64,000 nt of DNA from NCBI RefSeq assembly GCF_963537195.1, contig NZ_CAUTEG010000003.1, forward strand, positions 5,446 to 69,445. Reading direction: 5' to 3'. Below, piece by piece: positions 1 through 8,314 of the stretch. Under the pieces are notes generated by a model. That model was not told where the DNA came from and made no database searches. It saw nothing but the letters and a program-made list of their open reading frames with translations. The position numbers were made by a program, and so were the translations under genes. Within the stretch, counting starts at the first letter, position 1. Every line of letters starts with the position of its first letter. The stretch is from Oribacterium sinus_A. GTDB taxonomy: Bacteria; Bacillota; Clostridia; Lachnospirales; Lachnospiraceae.

Positions 1-456
1 TGCAATACTGTTGAAATAAACTGCTTTGCAAAGCAAAGTGATTGATTAATATACTGCTATAATTTGTACTTCTAGGCTTTATTGTAGCTTGCTCCCCTTG
101 CTTCCACAAGCTTATCTTCCTAAGCTGATTTGTTGCTGGTTGAGTGTCCTTGTGTAGTTAATCTCCTCCTTAATCTGAAGCTTCGTCTATAGAATCACCC
201 CAAAGCTCCTACTTTTGATTTGACATCAACATTTGGGAAGGATAAAATGTTGATGTATCAACATTTTAGAAAGAAAAAATATCCATTCATCAACATTTTA
301 GAAGGTAAAAATATCCGTTTATCAACATTTTAGAATAAAAAACATCAAGTCGACAATATTGGGGGAAGATTTCAAGCTTTTTATAGAACAGCCATAGATT
401 TCCCTCACGAAATTTCATTCCAAAATGTGGCTATATTTGCAAAAGAGGAGCAAAGA
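1..456. other. Intergenic region with a 32-bp-period repeat
   Basis: No gene was recognised here. The box ATCAACATTT occurs at 225-234, 257-266, 289-298 and 321-330, exactly 32 bp apart, and once inverted at 245-254. The sequence between the last three boxes is also similar (about 80%), so part of it is a true tandem repeat. A 12-bp palindrome, GCTTTGCAAAGC, lies near position 30. The region leads into the ATPase gene at 457 and is AT-rich. Confidence 0.7.
225..345. repeat. Tandem 32-bp repeat, candidate operator array
   Basis: Four direct copies of ATCAACATTT start at 225, 257, 289 and 321. The constant 32-bp step is about three helical turns, so all boxes face the same side of the DNA. An inverted copy at 245-254 pairs with the first box. 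The array sits 100-230 bp upstream of the DUF4143 ATPase start. It could be an operator array for an unknown regulator or simply a slipped tandem repeat. Confidence 0.7.
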
Positions 457-1758
457 ATGTTAAAGAGAAAAGTGATGAGTCAATTGTGGAATTGGAAAAA
501 ACAGGAAAAGAAAAAATCTTTATTGGTTCTTGGGGCAAGGCAGGTGGGAAAGACCTATGCCGTTCAAGCATTTGGGAAATCCGCGTATAAAGAGATGCTG
601 TATATTAATTTCAAAGAAAGCAACTCCGATCGCTCTATTTTCACCGGAGATTTAACTGTTGCTTCCATGATTACCGCCATGCGCTTTCGCTATCCCAACT
701 TACAATTTATCCCGGGAGAAATCCTCATTTTCTTAGACGAAATTCAGGAGTGTCCGGAAGCTATCACTTCTTTAAAATTCTGGACCTTGGATGGGCAGTT
801 CGATATTATCGCCTCCGGTTCCCTCCTTGGCATAGATTACCAAAGAGCCTCTTCCTATCCGGTAGGATATGTAGAGTATTTGCGAATGTTCGGCTTAGAC
901 TTTGAAGAGTTTTTATGGGCAAAGGGTATTCAGGAAGATCTGATTTCTGATTTAAAAACTCTCTTTATAAGGAAGACACCGGTAGCCGAAGCTATTCATA
1001 ATACCATGATGTCCTATTTACGAGAATATCTCGCCCTGGGAGGAATGCCCGAAGTCTTGGCAAACTTTATGGAACATCAGGATTTTCGAATCGCAGATCA
1101 AATACAAAAAGAGCTTTTGATGGGCTTTCGTTATGATATTGCCCACTACGCTCGGTCTGATGAAAAAGTCAAAGCGGAAAAATGCTTTTTATCTTTAGGA
1201 AGGCAAGTTCTGGACAAAGAAAATCATAAATTTCAATACAAGGAAGTGGAAAAAGGAGGAAGGGCACAGAAATTTTATTCCAGCATTGACTGGCTCTTTT
1301 CGGCAGATATGGTCTCCCTTTCTAAATTAGTGACAGACGTGCAGTACGATCTCTCCGACTATGCCAGAGAGGATTTTTTTAGAGCCTACACTACAGATTT
1401 ATCTTTACTGATTGCCATGAAAGATTTCGGTTTGAAACAGCATATTATCGAAAATACCCTCCTGGCCAATACAAAAGGAGGCTTATATGAATGCCTAATA
1501 GCGGATATGCTCATCAAAAAAGAACTCCCCCTTTATTTTTACAAAAACGAAAGTAGTAAAAAAGAAATTGACTTTTTAACACAAAAAGATGGAGAAATTT
1601 GGGCTATCGAGGTCAAAAGCGGACAGAGTAGAGCAAATTCTTTAAACCGGCTGATAAATCAGAAGCATGTTTCCAGAGCTTATAAATTTCATGACGGAAA
1701 CATTGGCGAAGAAGGAGGCGTTCTATCTATGCCCCTCTATATGGCGATATTTTTATAA
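457..1758 (+). CDS. AAA family ATPase with DUF4143 domain
   Basis: A 433-residue ATP-binding protein of the AAA_14/DUF4143 type. Walker A is GARQVGKT at residues 26-33 and Walker B is FLDEIQ near 92-97; the GSLLG near 121 fits the sensor region of this family. The C-terminal third has the EIDF...EVKSG pattern typical of a PD-(D/E)xK-like fold in DUF4143. I chose the ATG at 457 because AGAGGAG lies six bases upstream; an in-frame GTG at 427 would add ten residues with no good ribosome binding site. Biological function of these ATPases is poorly defined. It is followed 17 bp later by an amidohydrolase gene on the same strand and is preceded by the 32-bp repeat array. Base composition looks more AT-rich than most genes in the window, which may suggest acquisition. 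Confidence 0.9.
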   Translation: MLKRKVMSQLWNWKKQEKKKSLLVLGARQVGKTYAVQAFGKSAYKEMLYINFKESNSDRSIFTGDLTVASMITAMRFRYPNLQFIPGEILIFLDEIQECPEAITSLKFWTLDGQFDIIASGSLLGIDYQRASSYPVGYVEYLRMFGLDFEEFLWAKGIQEDLISDLKTLFIRKTPVAEAIHNTMMSYLREYLALGGMPEVLANFMEHQDFRIADQIQKELLMGFRYDIAHYARSDEKVKAEKCFLSLGRQVLDKENHKFQYKEVEKGGRAQKFYSSIDWLFSADMVSLSKLVTDVQYDLSDYAREDFFRAYTTDLSLLIAMKDFGLKQHIIENTLLANTKGGLYECLIADMLIKKELPLYFYKNESSKKEIDFLTQKDGEIWAIEVKSGQSRANSLNRLINQKHVSRAYKFHDGNIGEEGGVLSMPLYMAIFL

Positions 1759-1775
1759 GAAGGGAAGGAAAATGT

Positions 1776-2957
1776 ATGTGGTGGGAAGAATGCAAAAGTA
1801 TAGAAGCAAAGATTATTGCCATGCGAAGGGACTTGCATAAAATACCGGAGCTTGGCTTTCATTTGCCAAAAACACGAGAGTATGTTACTCATCAATTAGA
1901 TGAAATCGGCATTCCCTATCGGCTTTCTGAAAAGGACAGCAGTATTATCGCTACTTTAAAGGGAAAGCATCCCGGAAAAGTCTTGGCTCTACGGGCGGAT
2001 ATGGATGCCCTGCCCATAACAGAAGATACTGAGCTCCCCTTTTGTTCCGAGCATAAGGGTTGTATGCACGCCTGCGGTCATGATGCCCACACGGCTATGC
2101 TGTTGGGCGCTATACGAGTTCTCTATCCCCATCGAGAGGAGCTGAGCGGAGAAATTCGTTTTCTCTTTCAAACCGCTGAAGAGCAGGCAAAGGGGGCTAC
2201 TGTTTTGCTGGAAAAAGGCGCTTTAGAAGGGGTAGATGCCATTTTCGGCATGCATATCGGAAGCATCTTAGGCAAGGATATTCCCAGTGGTACTATAGTC
2301 TGTGTCCCCGGCCCGGTAATGGCGTCCTATGATCGTTTTATCCTGGAGGTGCAGGGTGTGGGGTGTCACGCCTCCACTCCGGAGAAAGGCATTGACCCCA
2401 TCAACATTGCCGCCCATATTGTATTGGCTTTGCAGGCGATTCCCTCCAGAGAAATTGCCGGAACGGAGCCTGCCATTCTCACCATCGGCCTGATTCATGG
2501 CGGGGAACTCTATAACGCCATCCCTTCCGGCGTACGGATTGAAGGCACCACCCGGGCATTTCAGGAAGATGTGCGGCAAAGACTGGCCAAGCGTATCAAG
2601 GAAGTTTCAGAAAATACTGCCAAGGCCTTTGGAGGAAGCGTAAGCCTCACCATGGACTTCGGTGCACCGCCTGTTACCAATGATTCGGATTTGACTGCAT
2701 TGGCGCAGGGCTGCCTCAAAGAAGTTTTTCAGGATAAGCTCCTGACCCACATAGACAAGCCCAGTATGATCGGAGAAGACTTTGCCCTATACCAGCAGAG
2801 CGTTCCGGGATGCTTTTTGTTTTTAAGCTCCTCCAATCCGGAAAAGGGAACCGATTACCCCCACCACCATGCCAAGTTTACCGTGGATGAGGATGTTCTT
2901 TGGAAGGGAAGCGCTGCTTTCGTGGCTCTGGCGGAAGTTTTTCTAAAAGGACAATAA
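1776..2957 (+). CDS. M20 family metallopeptidase / amidohydrolase
   Basis: A 393-residue cytoplasmic zinc hydrolase of the M20D group, like N-acyl-L-amino-acid amidohydrolases and hippurate hydrolases that cleave acyl or aminoacyl amides. The metal-binding stretch MHACGHDAHTA is near residue 97, the catalytic glutamate pair is in TAEEQ, and GEDFALY near the C terminus is the other family block. Length is normal. AAGGGAAGG precedes the ATG at 1776; an ATG four bases earlier is out of frame. It probably shares a transcript with the ATPase gene 17 bp upstream. A strong hairpin terminator follows at 3065-3103. The exact substrate cannot be read from the sequence. Confidence 0.92.
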   Translation: MWWEECKSIEAKIIAMRRDLHKIPELGFHLPKTREYVTHQLDEIGIPYRLSEKDSSIIATLKGKHPGKVLALRADMDALPITEDTELPFCSEHKGCMHACGHDAHTAMLLGAIRVLYPHREELSGEIRFLFQTAEEQAKGATVLLEKGALEGVDAIFGMHIGSILGKDIPSGTIVCVPGPVMASYDRFILEVQGVGCHASTPEKGIDPINIAAHIVLALQAIPSREIAGTEPAILTIGLIHGGELYNAIPSGVRIEGTTRAFQEDVRQRLAKRIKEVSENTAKAFGGSVSLTMDFGAPPVTNDSDLTALAQGCLKEVFQDKLLTHIDKPSMIGEDFALYQQSVPGCFLFLSSSNPEKGTDYPHHHAKFTVDEDVLWKGSAAFVALAEVFLKGQ

Positions 2958-3017
2958 TCACCTTAAATCTTTGATTTTATAAATTTTAGCTCTGTTACCA
3001 CATAACGTAAAACTCAT

Positions 3018-3062
3018 AAACGAGATACCGCACACTACGCGAGCGATACTCGTTAAAAATGC
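3018..3062. repeat. Small dispersed repeat, copy 1
   Basis: The stretch starts AAACGAGATACCGCACACT and ends with GATACTCGTTAAAAATGC; its ends are partly inverted (ACGAGAT against ATACTCGT). A clearly related sequence occurs at 21866-21916. Each copy lies directly before a transcription terminator hairpin. Confidence 0.5.
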
Positions 3063-3064
3063 AA

Positions 3065-3103
3065 AAAGCGACTTCCTTGGGAAAATCCCTTAGAAGTCGC
3101 TTT
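3065..3103. terminator. Bidirectional intrinsic terminator
   Basis: An 11-bp stem (AAAGCGACTTC at 3065-3075 with its complement at 3093-3103) is flanked by an A-run and a T-rich tract. It lies between the convergent amidohydrolase and VOC genes and can serve both. Confidence 0.85.
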
Positions 3104-3116
3104 CTTTATTCTTACC

Positions 3117-3503
3117 TTATCGCCAAGTAATAGGCTTGGTTCTATCCGGAATTATCTCAATCCAGTATCCATCCGGATCTTCGATAAAATAAATTCCCAT
3201 GCCGTGATTCTCAAAACAAATGCATCCCATCTTTTCATGCCGGTCATGGGCCGCACCGATATCCACAGTCCTAAGAGCCAAATGGAACTCCTGCTCTCCC
3301 AAGTCATAGGCTTCTGTTCTATTCTTTAGATAGGTTAACTCCAAACGAAAATCCGTAGAATCATCTCCCAGATACACGATGATAAAATCATCCTGCTCAT
3401 TTCTGCTTAATTCATGTAAGTCCAGAGCTTCCTCATAAAAGCGCAAACTTCTCTGCAGATCCAGTACATTAAAATTAAAATGATTAAATGAAAAATCGCT
3501 CAT
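3117..3503 (-). CDS. VOC family protein (glyoxalase I-like)
   Basis: A 128-residue vicinal-oxygen-chelate protein. Two beta-alpha-beta-beta-beta halves are visible: the first around FNFNVLDLQRSLRFYEEAL, the second ending in FIEDPDGYWIEIIPD. The latter is the standard C-terminal signature of lactoylglutathione lyase-like proteins, which bind a divalent metal through His/Glu side chains. It may detoxify methylglyoxal, but VOC proteins have many substrates. I chose the start at 3503 because AAGGGGAAGC precedes it; a start nine codons upstream is possible. It is a single gene whose 3' end meets the bidirectional terminator. Confidence 0.85.
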   Translation of the reverse strand: MSDFSFNHFNFNVLDLQRSLRFYEEALDLHELSRNEQDDFIIVYLGDDSTDFRLELTYLKNRTEAYDLGEQEFHLALRTVDIGAAHDRHEKMGCICFENHGMGIYFIEDPDGYWIEIIPDRTKPITWR

Positions 3504-3671
3504 TGCTTCCCCTTTTCCGTTGTCCTTCAACTAATCTGTCTGTCCATCTCCGCAAGTGTTTCCTTAGGATAACAGAGAAAAACTTCAATGACAAGGAATT
3601 CTCCAAAGAATAAAGAGAATTTTAGAAACAAATAGGAGAAACTAACGGGGCTATCAAAGGGACTTTCTATA

Positions 3672-4586
3672 TTAAGCCTTCTTTAGGAAGATATGCTCCA
3701 AAAATCTCAGGCAGGCATAGATGGTAAAGCCTGCGGCAATGATGGTTTCCAGTAAAACCACCGGCTGCATGAAGGCAAGGCTCATTCCCATTTTCCCTAA
3801 AACCATCACGCTTTGCTTTGTAGCAATAGCGGAAATAACGAAGGGGAAGGTGAAGGCTGCATAGCTTGGGTAGAAGGGGAGCTTCAGGAAGGAAATGCTC
3901 TTTACCAGGGCAAAAAGGTAAATCACTGAGGTTGCTGCCAGTAAGAAGAGTACAAATCCCTGATTCTTCTCCGCAAATGCCTGATTATAGCCGGCAGTGC
4001 AAAGAGCCATAGGTGCTGCATAGATCATCATTAAAGGCTTTGCAGGTTCCGGTACCGGCATTTTCAGATAACGTTTCGAAACCACCACCAAAAGAATCAG
4101 CAGGGCGATAAAGCCGAAGTAAAAGATTCCCTGTCCCAAAGCCTGCATTTTATAAGCAGGAGAAGTAAGGGATGCCACTACGATTCCCACATAAACGATG
4201 TACCATACTGTATGGACATTTTTCTCCTCAAAGTGTAAAACGTAGGTCTTGGTGAAATAGAGAAGTAAAAGAATCTGTAGCAGGATGGCTACACACCATA
4301 AGGGAAAGGCAATGCCCGGAACAAAGGGCTTTGCATACACGGAAAACAGCATTAAAGCCATGGGGAAAGTGGCGGTAACACCGGCGCCAATGGGATTGCT
4401 GAATTCTTCTTTGAGTACTTGCGGAAAGAAAATCGCCTTACACAGAAGAAGAAGGAGCAGTACAAAGGCTACTCCTCCAAAAATCAGGCGAATCCCCTCA
4501 CCGTAGGACTGTAATAAATTTCCCAAAGCCGCCATTCCCAAAATCACACCGGAAATAGCCAAGGGCACTCTTTTGATTTTTTCCAT
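3672..4586 (-). CDS. TDT family transporter (TehA/SLAC1-like)
   Basis: A 304-residue integral membrane protein with about ten hydrophobic segments from residue 10 to the C terminus, matching the tellurite-resistance/dicarboxylate transporter (TDT) family. Family members move anions such as malate, sulfite or chloride, or confer tellurite resistance; the substrate here is unknown. The segment SNPIGAGVTATFPMALMLFS near residues 63-82 resembles the conserved family entry helix. AAGGAGG precedes the ATG. It begins 9 bp after the stop codon of the C_GCAxxG redox protein gene, so the two almost certainly form an operon. Confidence 0.85.
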   Translation of the reverse strand: MEKIKRVPLAISGVILGMAALGNLLQSYGEGIRLIFGGVAFVLLLLLLCKAIFFPQVLKEEFSNPIGAGVTATFPMALMLFSVYAKPFVPGIAFPLWCVAILLQILLLLYFTKTYVLHFEEKNVHTVWYIVYVGIVVASLTSPAYKMQALGQGIFYFGFIALLILLVVVSKRYLKMPVPEPAKPLMMIYAAPMALCTAGYNQAFAEKNQGFVLFLLAATSVIYLFALVKSISFLKLPFYPSYAAFTFPFVISAIATKQSVMVLGKMGMSLAFMQPVVLLETIIAAGFTIYACLRFLEHIFLKKA

Positions 4587-4595
4587 ACTTCCTCC

Positions 4596-5147
4596 TTATA
4601 CCACTTCTTTTACAGGTGGAAGGTAAGGTGCTTCCAGACCCTTAATAGGCTCGGAATCAACATTTTCAACTCCTAACTCTCTGCAAAGAATCTCTGCAAC
4701 CTTTCCGGCGCAAAGTCCTGTGAAAGCAATACACTGCTTCTTATGCTCTCCACCTGCCATATCAAAGCCTCTGGTAAGAACACGGCAGCAAGCGGCATGC
4801 TTAGCGTTGGAGTCTCTGAACCAATCGTGTAATTCCTTGGACAATGCCATTAAAGCATTTACCTTTGGATCCTTAGGTCCGTCCGGTGTTGTTCTACCGA
4901 AGAACATACCAAGGGCAAGGATTCCGCCGTTTAAAGCTCCGCACATACAGCCGGAACGACCTGCTCCGATAGACATACCGGAAGACATGGCAATAACGGA
5001 CTCCGGAACATCAGCCTGGAAAGCGTCACGGATTACGGACATTACCGCCTCACAGCAGAAATATCCGCCGGCATACTGCTCCTCTGCCTTTCTCTGTACT
5101 TCCTGAGGGCTTACCTTCGTTGCATGATAAGTAACAATAGACTCCAT
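4596..5147 (-). CDS. C_GCAxxG_C_C family redox protein
   Basis: A 183-residue cysteine-rich protein with the GCMCGALNGG core and spaced cysteines in FCCEAV, HAACCRVL and KQCIAFTGLCAG. This is the C_GCAxxG_C_C family, thought to be redox-active and often encoded beside transporters or oxidoreductases. No signal peptide is visible, so it should be cytoplasmic. The start at 5147 was chosen because AAGGAG lies eight bases upstream; a longer reading frame begins at 5180 without support. It is the first gene of a two-gene operon with the TDT transporter. The upstream 390 bp hold no recognised gene. Confidence 0.88.
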   Translation of the reverse strand: MESIVTYHATKVSPQEVQRKAEEQYAGGYFCCEAVMSVIRDAFQADVPESVIAMSSGMSIGAGRSGCMCGALNGGILALGMFFGRTTPDGPKDPKVNALMALSKELHDWFRDSNAKHAACCRVLTRGFDMAGGEHKKQCIAFTGLCAGKVAEILCRELGVENVDSEPIKGLEAPYLPPVKEVV

Positions 5148-5540
5148 GTTTTTTCTCCTTTTATGACGTCTTTCCAACATTGAATTCAGTAAACAGAATC
5201 TCCCTGAAGAAATTTCTTTCGCTTATCGGGATAAAAAAAATTTCCCTTCTGATAGGCTCTTTCCGGTCTATGAAAGGAAAATGTTTTACGCTCACTTCTG
5301 TTTCTCGGAAAAGTGATTTTGAGGAAAGACAATGATGAGTATTCTTCTCCGACCGCATCTATTTTATCTAAGGGAATGGTTAAAGTCTAATTTTGAATTC
5401 TTATAAAACTCTCTGTTCTATGCGTTTTTACTATAATTAAGCTTTAAGATATATTGTATAAACTTTCTTTTCTTATGCATAAGACCTTTTTCTTTTCTTT
5501 CTGACTCCTTTTGGGAAAATCCTTATATTTCCCCATAGAC
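5148..5540. other. Intergenic leader, no gene recognised
   Basis: No convincing gene or known riboswitch was seen. A 65-codon minus-strand frame at 5161-5358 has no family resemblance and no good ribosome binding site. The region should contain the promoter and leader of the C_GCAxxG operon. The small-RNA terminator at 5544-5569 ends immediately upstream. Confidence 0.5.
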
Positions 5541-5645
5541 AGCAAAAAACCCGGCGTTTCCGTCGGGTTCTCTGCTGTATAGAGTAGTAAGGGTCGATTA
5601 AACCTGTTCGCCAATTTTTAGGTCGAATCCTTATCAATTCGAGTA
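5541..5645 (-). ncRNA. Orphan small RNA with its own promoter and terminator
   Basis: A near-consensus promoter (5651-5679) should start a transcript near 5644, and a textbook terminator ends it at about 5544. The roughly 100-nt product has an internal fold: UAAGG and GAUU near the 5' part can pair with AAUC and CCUUA further on, with ACCU/AGGU inside. An outer helix (ACAGCA/UGCUGU) encloses the terminator hairpin. No start codon with a ribosome binding site is present. I do not recognise it as tmRNA, SRP RNA, 6S RNA or a common riboswitch. It could be a regulatory sRNA, or an attenuator upstream of the C_GCAxxG operon 400 bp downstream. Confidence 0.65.
5544..5569 (-). terminator. Intrinsic terminator of the small RNA
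   Basis: On the minus strand AACCCGACG, a GAAA loop and CGCCGGGTT form a 9-bp stem with one G-U pair, followed directly by six T residues. Confidence 0.9.
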
Positions 5646-5650
5646 AGGCA

Positions 5651-5679
5651 ATTCTACCCTATTTCTCCTGGCTTGTCAA
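5651..5679 (-). promoter_or_regulatory. Sigma-A promoter of the small RNA
   Basis: On the minus strand TTGACA (5674-5679) and TAGAAT (5651-5656) are separated by exactly 17 bp. No coding region follows within the transcript. Confidence 0.85.
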
Positions 5680-5869
5680 TTCTTTTTCAATCCTATTTGG
5701 GCATTTTATCCTGTTTTCTTCATTAAAATAATTATCAATTTGAGCTTTTTGCATAAATCCATTTTATGCATAGATATAAATGAAGTATACCGTACTTTTT
5801 CTGCTTTAAAACAGTATATTTTTTCGTTGCTTGCCGGCTTATTTCAGAAGTCGGTTTAACCGGTTTTTC

Positions 5870-5937
5870 ATCTGCCTTTAGGCATTTTCAGAAGGAGAAT
5901 TAGCCAACTTTTATCTGCTTTTAGGCATTTTCAGAGG
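5870..5937. repeat. Direct repeat over the symporter stop codon
   Basis: ATCTGCYTTTAGGCATTTTC occurs at about 5870 and again at about 5913. The second copy encodes the last residues (SENA) and stop codon of the symporter on the minus strand; the first copy is a non-coding duplicate downstream of that stop. Confidence 0.6.
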
Positions 5938-7279
5938 AAAGCTTTCCGTTTTCCTTCTTCTTATACCAATCCTTTCCCAGCATGATTCTACTGATCAGCA
6001 TGGAAGCTACCGTATCGCCGCAGGAGTTCAACAGGGTACATCCGGCGTCAAAGAGCTGAGTCAGCATCAGCATCATAGGCAAGGCCTGTGGAGGAAAACC
6101 GAAGGCGGCAAGAATCATGGTTTCCATAGCCGCTCCACCGCCGGGGACGGAGGAAACCGCCACACTGGCCACTACGGACACCACTATCGCATAGAGGTAA
6201 TCTCCTATGCCGTGGAAGGAATGGCCGAAAAGAGCGGAAACCAATAAAATCTCATACACTGTCGCAAGACATGCGCCATCCATGTGGCAGGTGGCTCCGG
6301 TGGGGATAACTACAGAGGAAATTTCTCTGGGTACTCCCAAGTCATCGCAGGATTCCAACTGCAAAGGAATGGCTGCTGCAGAGCTTCTGGTTCCCAATGC
6401 GGTTAATGCCGGAAGGAAAATTACACGGAAGAAATTTTTCACTCCCCAGGGGCCTGCTGCCAAAAACGCATAGAAGCCAAGGAAAAGGAAGAAATATACG
6501 ATAACCGTGGGGTAAAAGGTAAGTAAGGCTCTTCCATAGGTTTTGATCAAGTCAATGCCGTAGGTTCCGGTTAAATCCGCAAAATAGGCTCCGATTCCAA
6601 TGGGGGCCAGCTTCATTAAAAGAGAAACCATCTTATAAAAGACCTTGGACCATTGGTTCAGAAAATTGGCTACATACTCTCCCTCTTTTCCCATTAGGGA
6701 TACTGCCATTCCGGTAAAGATGGAAAAGATAATCAAAGGCAGGATATGGGCACGGCTGATGACCAGGGGAAAATCGGAAACCGTAAACATATCTACAATC
6801 TGGCTGGCCATATCCGTTTTCTTTACTTCCTCTACGGCTTCCGACACTAAGTTCAACCGGGTATCCAGCCCCACGAAATGCACCACGGTAAACATCAAAA
6901 CCGCCGCTATCGCAGCCGTACTGACAAAAATAAGAATCAGGTAAAAAAGCAATTTTCCTACCTTATTGGTATCCGATACATTGGCAATGGAACCGGAAAT
7001 GGAAAAGAAAATCAAGGGCACCAGCAGGGTAAATAAAAGGTTTAAAAAAATCTGTCCCACCGGCTTTAAAAAGGCTACCTTTTCCCGAAATACCAATCCC
7101 AAAATAGCGCCTATTGTTACAAAAAGCAGGAGAAGCAACGGTTCCTGATAGGCTCCAAACCCTCCCTTTTTTTGCGGACTCTGTTTCGAGCCGTCTTCTC
7201 TCCCTTCTTCTCTCCCTAAGTCTGCTCTACTCTGCGGCATAGTCCCGCTGCTCTCTACTGTCTCTTTGCTCTCTCCCAT
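5921..7279 (-). CDS. Dicarboxylate/amino acid:cation symporter
   Basis: A 452-residue DAACS family protein (GltP/DctA/SstT-like) that imports glutamate, aspartate, serine or C4-dicarboxylates with Na+ or H+. The N terminus has about 45 polar residues ahead of the first helix (near residue 48), longer than usual. Family hallmarks are visible: the serine-rich reentrant loop LGTRSSAAAIPLQL, the block VVIPTGATCHMDGACL, and GGGAAMETMILAAFG. About eight membrane segments plus two reentrant loops are expected. AGAAGGGAGAG precedes the ATG. It is a lone gene, divergent from the DJ-1 gene. Substrate specificity cannot be decided by eye. Confidence 0.93.
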   Translation of the reverse strand: MGESKETVESSGTMPQSRADLGREEGREDGSKQSPQKKGGFGAYQEPLLLLLFVTIGAILGLVFREKVAFLKPVGQIFLNLLFTLLVPLIFFSISGSIANVSDTNKVGKLLFYLILIFVSTAAIAAVLMFTVVHFVGLDTRLNLVSEAVEEVKKTDMASQIVDMFTVSDFPLVISRAHILPLIIFSIFTGMAVSLMGKEGEYVANFLNQWSKVFYKMVSLLMKLAPIGIGAYFADLTGTYGIDLIKTYGRALLTFYPTVIVYFFLFLGFYAFLAAGPWGVKNFFRVIFLPALTALGTRSSAAAIPLQLESCDDLGVPREISSVVIPTGATCHMDGACLATVYEILLVSALFGHSFHGIGDYLYAIVVSVVASVAVSSVPGGGAAMETMILAAFGFPPQALPMMLMLTQLFDAGCTLLNSCGDTVASMLISRIMLGKDWYKKKENGKLSSENA

Positions 7280-7698
7280 AGACTCTCCCTTCTTTCAACC
7301 AATCACCCTTACACTCCACTTTTACGACATTTCCGCCAAAGAAAGACCGTATTTTACTGATATGATTAGTGAAATTATTACATTTTTATACTACTTTTAA
7401 TATTTTATTCAAAATACTTTTTTTTGCAAGAAAAAATTTGCGGAAGCTTTTTCAAACATTTTCCTGCTCTTCTGCTCACAGTTCTTCTCACTCTATTTCT
7501 TTTTCAAAAAATGGAGTAAGATATGTATCGTAGTGTAAGAAAGCTAAGCACCGGCAGTAATAAAAGTAATGACGGTAATGAAAGTAATGGCTGTAATGCT
7601 ATAATAACGGTAATAAAAGTAATGACGGTAATGAAAGTAATGGCTGTAATGGCTGTAATGACTGTAATGAAATACAAAAAGCGTTGAAAGGAGTTTCT
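7280..7698. other. Divergent intergenic region with a 9-bp VNTR
   Basis: This 419-bp region separates the divergent symporter and DJ-1 genes. The symporter side is AT-rich with no clear consensus promoter. The DJ-1 side is occupied by a short-period tandem repeat (7552-7672). Confidence 0.6.
7552..7672. repeat. 9-bp tandem repeat (GTAATGRCK / GTAATGAAA)
   Basis: Roughly thirteen imperfect 9-bp units based on GTAATG are organised as a larger duplicated block: the run beginning CGGCAGTAATAAAAG at 7552 recurs at about 7608. The array ends only a few bases before the ribosome binding site of the DJ-1 gene, so copy number would change the 5' leader length. Confidence 0.8.
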
Positions 7699-8274
7699 AT
7701 GAAAAAGGTACTGGCATTTTTTGCGGAAGGCACGGAAGAAATTGAATGTTTAATGGTGGTGGATATTTTACGAAGAGCAGGTGTTTCGGTGGAGCTTATT
7801 GCAGTTGCTCCGGATAAGCTCGTAAAGGGCTCCCACCAGATTACCATCCTCTGTGATAAGAATATTTCCGAGCTTACGGAAAATGATTTTTCCGCCGCAG
7901 ATTTACTTTTCTTACCCGGTGGAATCCCGGGCGTTCCCCACTTAGAGGAAAATAAAAGCCTGCTGGAAGCTTTGCAAAAGCAGTTCCAAGCAGGAAAGGA
8001 TCTGGCCGCAATCTGTGCCGCTCCCGGCATTTTCGGACGTCTGGGATTTTTGAAAGGGCAACACTTCACCTGCTATCCGGGCTTTGAAGAAGGCATCTCC
8101 GACGTAGACGGCGCAAAATGGAGCGGAAAAGCCGTGGAAGTGGGAAAACAGATCATCACCGGAAGAGGCATGGGTGTTGCACTGGACTTTGCTCTGGCTT
8201 TAGTAGAAAGACTGGAGGGTGCAGAAAAAGCAGCTCAGCTAAAGACAGGGGTACAACACCCGGAATGCATTTAA
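7699..8274 (+). CDS. DJ-1/PfpI family protein
   Basis: A 191-residue cytoplasmic protein of the DJ-1/YajL branch. The reactive cysteine is C106 in AAICAAPG and the conserved acidic residue is in the EGTEEIE segment at 10-16, which is the DJ-1 arrangement. Related proteins act in stress protection and have been described as glyoxalase III or protein deglycases; which activity holds is debated. Catalogue names such as 4-methyl-5(beta-hydroxyethyl)-thiazole monophosphate biosynthesis protein are probably wrong. GAAAGGAG lies seven bases before the ATG at 7699. A TTG five codons upstream is in frame but less likely. The VNTR lies in its leader, and a nested foldback repeat follows the stop. Confidence 0.9.
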   Translation: MKKVLAFFAEGTEEIECLMVVDILRRAGVSVELIAVAPDKLVKGSHQITILCDKNISELTENDFSAADLLFLPGGIPGVPHLEENKSLLEALQKQFQAGKDLAAICAAPGIFGRLGFLKGQHFTCYPGFEEGISDVDGAKWSGKAVEVGKQIITGRGMGVALDFALALVERLEGAEKAAQLKTGVQHPECI

Positions 8275-8314
8275 ACCTATGTTGTTTCAATTATCATTAA
8301 GAGGTGAAGCAATA

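Noticed and set aside
5161..5358. 65-codon minus-strand frame upstream of the C_GCAxxG gene
   Set aside because: No ribosome binding site, no family likeness, and it overlaps the leader region; the downstream ATG at 5147 has a strong ribosome binding site.
5541..5645. tmRNA or tRNA, because of GGATTCGACC
   Set aside because: There is no acceptor stem, no CCA end and the length is far too short for tmRNA.
7599..8069. 156-codon minus-strand frame opposite the DJ-1 gene
   Set aside because: Its C-terminal Leu/Pro repeats are the VNTR read backwards, and the opposite strand codes for a clear DJ-1 protein.
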